Made by a program: the position numbers and the translations under genes. Positions 6,462 through 8,342 of a DNA stretch of 8,342 nt are shown here, piece by piece (position 1 is the first letter of the stretch; each line of letters opens with the position of its first letter). The stretch covers positions 1 to 8,342 of the forward strand of contig CALKBB010000120.1 in assembly GCA_937989795.1 (NCBI GenBank), in the 5' to 3' direction. The stretch comes from an uncultured Collinsella sp. (GTDB lineage Bacteria; Actinomycetota; Coriobacteriia; Coriobacteriales; Coriobacteriaceae). Below the pieces are notes generated by a model. The model searched no databases. It was not told the DNA's origin and was given only the letters and a program-made list of their open reading frames with translations.

Positions 6462-8219
6462 CTACTCGGCATCCTCGACCTCATACGAATCCGCCTCGGC
6501 GGGCTCATCGTTTGCCCCTGTCGCAGCCCCGCGCGCCTCGTCAAACGCCGCCTTCATGGTCTTGTTGCCCCAGGTGAGCTTGCGAATGGTAAGATCGTCG
6601 GCCTTCTTGTTGGCTAGACGTAAATTGTTCTCGGAGGACAGCAATGCCTCCTTGGTTTTCTGCAGATGGCTAATCGTCTTGTCAATCTCCTCGATCGCCG
6701 TCTGGAACTTACGGCTCGCAAGCTCATAGTTGCGGCCGAAGTCGTTCTTGAACTTCTCCATCTTGGCCTCGAAGTTCGTGACGTCGATGTTCTGTTGCTT
6801 GTACTCCGCCAGCTCCTGCTTATAGCGCAGCGAACCCATGGCGGCGTTGCGCAGCAGCGTGATCATGGGAATGAAGAATTGCGGGCGGATCACGTACATC
6901 TTCTCATAGCGGTAACTCACGTCGACAATACCCGCGTTATAGAGCTCGCTCTCGGGCTCCAGCAGGGTGCAGAGCACTGCATACTCACAGCCCTTCTGGC
7001 GGCGATCGTGGTCGAGCTTCCTAAAGAAGTCCTCGTTCTTGTGCTTGGTCGCGGTCTCGTCGTTCTCGTTTTTCATCTCGAACATAATCGAAATGACCTC
7101 GTTACCGCTTGCGTCGCACTCGCGGAAGATAAAGTCGCCCTTGGTACCCTCGGACGCATCATTGTCTTTCTCGAAGTACGCGTTAGGAAACGCCGTCATG
7201 CGCAGACGGTTAAACTCGGTCTCGCAGTGCTGCTCGAGCGACTCGCCCACCATCTTGGTGGACAGGCGGACCTTCATGTCCTTAAGGCGCTCAATCTCTT
7301 CATCCTTGTAGCGGATCAGCTCATCGCTCGCGCGCTTGGCTTGAGCAAGCTCGAGCTCATGTGCCGCCTTTGCCTGTTCCTCGCGCGAATCGCGCACTGC
7401 CAGCTCACTCGTCAGTTTCGCACGTGCCTCGTCGCGCTCTCGCTCCGCCGCGGCGACTGCCTCCGACAGGTTCATTTTTGCCATCAGCTCCTGCTCGCGC
7501 AGCTGGGCACGCAGACCCTCAGCCTCTTGCTCAGATTGTGCCTTTGCGGCGGAAAACTTCTCCTGTACCGTCGCGCGGTAGTCAGCAAGTGCACGTTCGG
7601 CCTCGCTGCGAGCGGCATCGAGATCACGCTGCGACTCTGCCGCGGCAGCGGCAAGCGCCATCTCCTGAGCCTTGTCCGCTGCGGCAAGCCTGGCCTGCAG
7701 CTCGGCAATCTGGGCATCACGTGCAGCTAAATCGTTTTGAGCAGCGTTGCGCGCCGCCGACTCGGCAAGCTTGGCTTCGTCATCTTTGCGCCCCAGCTGC
7801 GCACGCAAATTGTCGATCTCGCGCTGAAGCTCAGCATTCTCCTTCTGAGCATCGGCACGGGCCTCAACCGCCGCACGCTGGCTTGCGCTCTCGCGCTCTG
7901 CGGCAGCGCCCTCGAGCTTGGCGCGCAGCTCGACAAGCTCGGCATCGCGCTTGGCGACCTCTTGTGCCAACTCCCGAGCCGCAACATTCTTCTGCTCAAC
8001 GAGTTGTGCATTGCGCTGAGACTCCGCCTCCTGCAGGGCAGCCGTCGAACGCGAGCGCTCAAGCTCCAGCGCCTGCTCGCCCTCGCGCTGGACCGCCTTC
8101 ACACGCTCGTCCAGGTCGCGCGAGAACTCAGCATCGCGCACCTGCTTGACGATGTCCGCATAGCCGGACGCATCGACCTTAAAAACTTCGCCACAGTGCG
8201 GGCACTTGATCTCGTTCAT
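6462..8219 (-). CDS. DUF2130 domain protein: CxxC knuckle, long coiled coil, PD-(D/E)XK-like C-terminal domain
   Basis: A 585-residue protein starting at ATG 8219, with GAGGAG (8230-8225) 5 bases upstream. Residues 1-15 hold a single zinc-knuckle-like CPHCG (6-10). From about 25 to 315 the sequence is almost entirely Ala/Glu/Arg/Gln/Leu and lacks Pro and most Gly, a very long predicted coiled coil. The DUF2130-like domain begins near 318: MVGESLEQHCETEF (323-336), then FPNAYFEKDN (344-353), KGDFIF (360-365), ISIMFEMKNE (376-385) and DHDRRQKGCEYAVLC (403-417). The spacing of Asp362, Glu381-x-Lys383 and Gln408, with the preceding Glu-bearing helix, resembles the PD-(D/E)XK nuclease core. A second helical region (about 465-545) and an acidic tail follow. 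No membrane segment or signal peptide is seen, so it is probably cytoplasmic. The family has no established function that I can state; nuclease activity is inference. It converges with the helicase gene; a functional link is not shown. Confidence 0.88.
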   Translation of the reverse strand: MNEIKCPHCGEVFKVDASGYADIVKQVRDAEFSRDLDERVKAVQREGEQALELERSRSTAALQEAESQRNAQLVEQKNVAARELAQEVAKRDAELVELRAKLEGAAAERESASQRAAVEARADAQKENAELQREIDNLRAQLGRKDDEAKLAESAARNAAQNDLAARDAQIAELQARLAAADKAQEMALAAAAAESQRDLDAARSEAERALADYRATVQEKFSAAKAQSEQEAEGLRAQLREQELMAKMNLSEAVAAAERERDEARAKLTSELAVRDSREEQAKAAHELELAQAKRASDELIRYKDEEIERLKDMKVRLSTKMVGESLEQHCETEFNRLRMTAFPNAYFEKDNDASEGTKGDFIFRECDASGNEVISIMFEMKNENDETATKHKNEDFFRKLDHDRRQKGCEYAVLCTLLEPESELYNAGIVDVSYRYEKMYVIRPQFFIPMITLLRNAAMGSLRYKQELAEYKQQNIDVTNFEAKMEKFKNDFGRNYELASRKFQTAIEEIDKTISHLQKTKEALLSSENNLRLANKKADDLTIRKLTWGNKTMKAAFDEARGAATGANDEPAEADSYEVEDAE

Positions 8220-8251
8220 AGCAGCTCCTCGATGGACGCAAATTTCAACCG

Positions 8252-8279
8252 CTTACACTCTACCGCGCTGCACGGACAA
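8252..8279 (-). promoter_or_regulatory. Candidate promoter for the DUF2130 gene
   Basis: On the minus strand TTGTCC (8279-8274), a 16-base spacer and TGTAAG (8257-8252) each match four of six consensus bases. The predicted start near 8245 would leave a leader of about 25 bases containing the GAGGAG ribosome binding site. Weak match, so tentative. Confidence 0.3.
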
Positions 8280-8320
8280 AAAAGACGCCGCCGCCATAAT
8301 GGCAACAGCGCCAGAACCAC

Positions 8321-8342
8321 CACAAAGGTGCCTGTCCCCTTT
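8321..8342. repeat. Possible edge of a dispersed repeat (AGGTGCCTGTCCCC motif)
   Basis: The window ends in a sequence containing AGGTGCCTGTCCCC flanked by AAAGG (8324-8328) and CCTTT (8338-8342), which can form a 5-bp stem. I recognise the GGGGACAGGCACCT word as recurring in intergenic regions of many bacterial genomes, in some cases near REP-associated transposases. Only one copy is in the window, so its repeat nature cannot be shown here. Confidence 0.4.

Noticed and set aside
6666..7730. 354-residue open frame on the plus strand
   Set aside because: It is the complement of the DUF2130 coiled coil; its Leu/Ala-rich composition simply mirrors the Glu/Arg/Ala codons opposite.
3706..8219. Helicase plus DUF2130 protein as a helicase-nuclease defence system
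   Set aside because: The genes converge and are separated by a strong terminator; nothing in the sequence links them, and neither family alone indicates defence.

Overview
The window is GC-rich (about 60% by eye, with strong G/C preference at third codon positions) and densely coded, with short gaps, clear Shine-Dalgarno sites and some GTG starts. This composition, a large Ski2-like helicase with a C-terminal region like the actinobacterial DUF3516 type, and overall sequence flavour suggest a high-GC actinobacterium. A gut Coriobacteriia member close to Collinsella is my best guess, from recognition and not from any search.

Layout. Positions 1-1509 (minus strand) hold a two-gene operon: a membrane-tethered XRE/Cro-type regulator (787-1509), then a DUF4097-type beta-repeat membrane-anchored protein that runs off the left edge (1-790). 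The two overlap by four bases (ATGA). Positions 1510-1776 form a divergent intergenic region with candidate promoters and two short perfect inverted repeats. Three plus-strand genes follow: a class I SAM methyltransferase resembling the eukaryotic Trm9/ALKBH8 tRNA methyltransferase family (1777-2649), a divergent TrmB-family tRNA (m7G46) methyltransferase (2768-3607), and the 893-residue Ski2-like DExH helicase (3706-6387), closed by a strong intrinsic terminator (6405-6444). Converging on the minus strand is a 585-residue DUF2130-type protein (6462-8219), with a CxxC knuckle, a very long coiled coil and a C-terminal domain carrying a PD-(D/E)XK-like D...ExK signature. The last ~23 bases look like the edge of a dispersed repeat.

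How the genes may work together. The left operon looks like an envelope-sensing or autoregulated membrane module. The three plus-strand genes all point to RNA: two probable tRNA methyltransferases and a helicase of a family often acting on RNA. Each has its own gap and possible promoter, so an operon is not certain. I see no complete defence island, CRISPR array, RNA gene, insertion sequence or prophage. The most interesting leads are the Trm9-like bacterial methyltransferase, the TrmB homologue with altered signature residues, the possible nuclease fold in the DUF2130 protein, and the membrane-bound regulator/DUF4097 pair.
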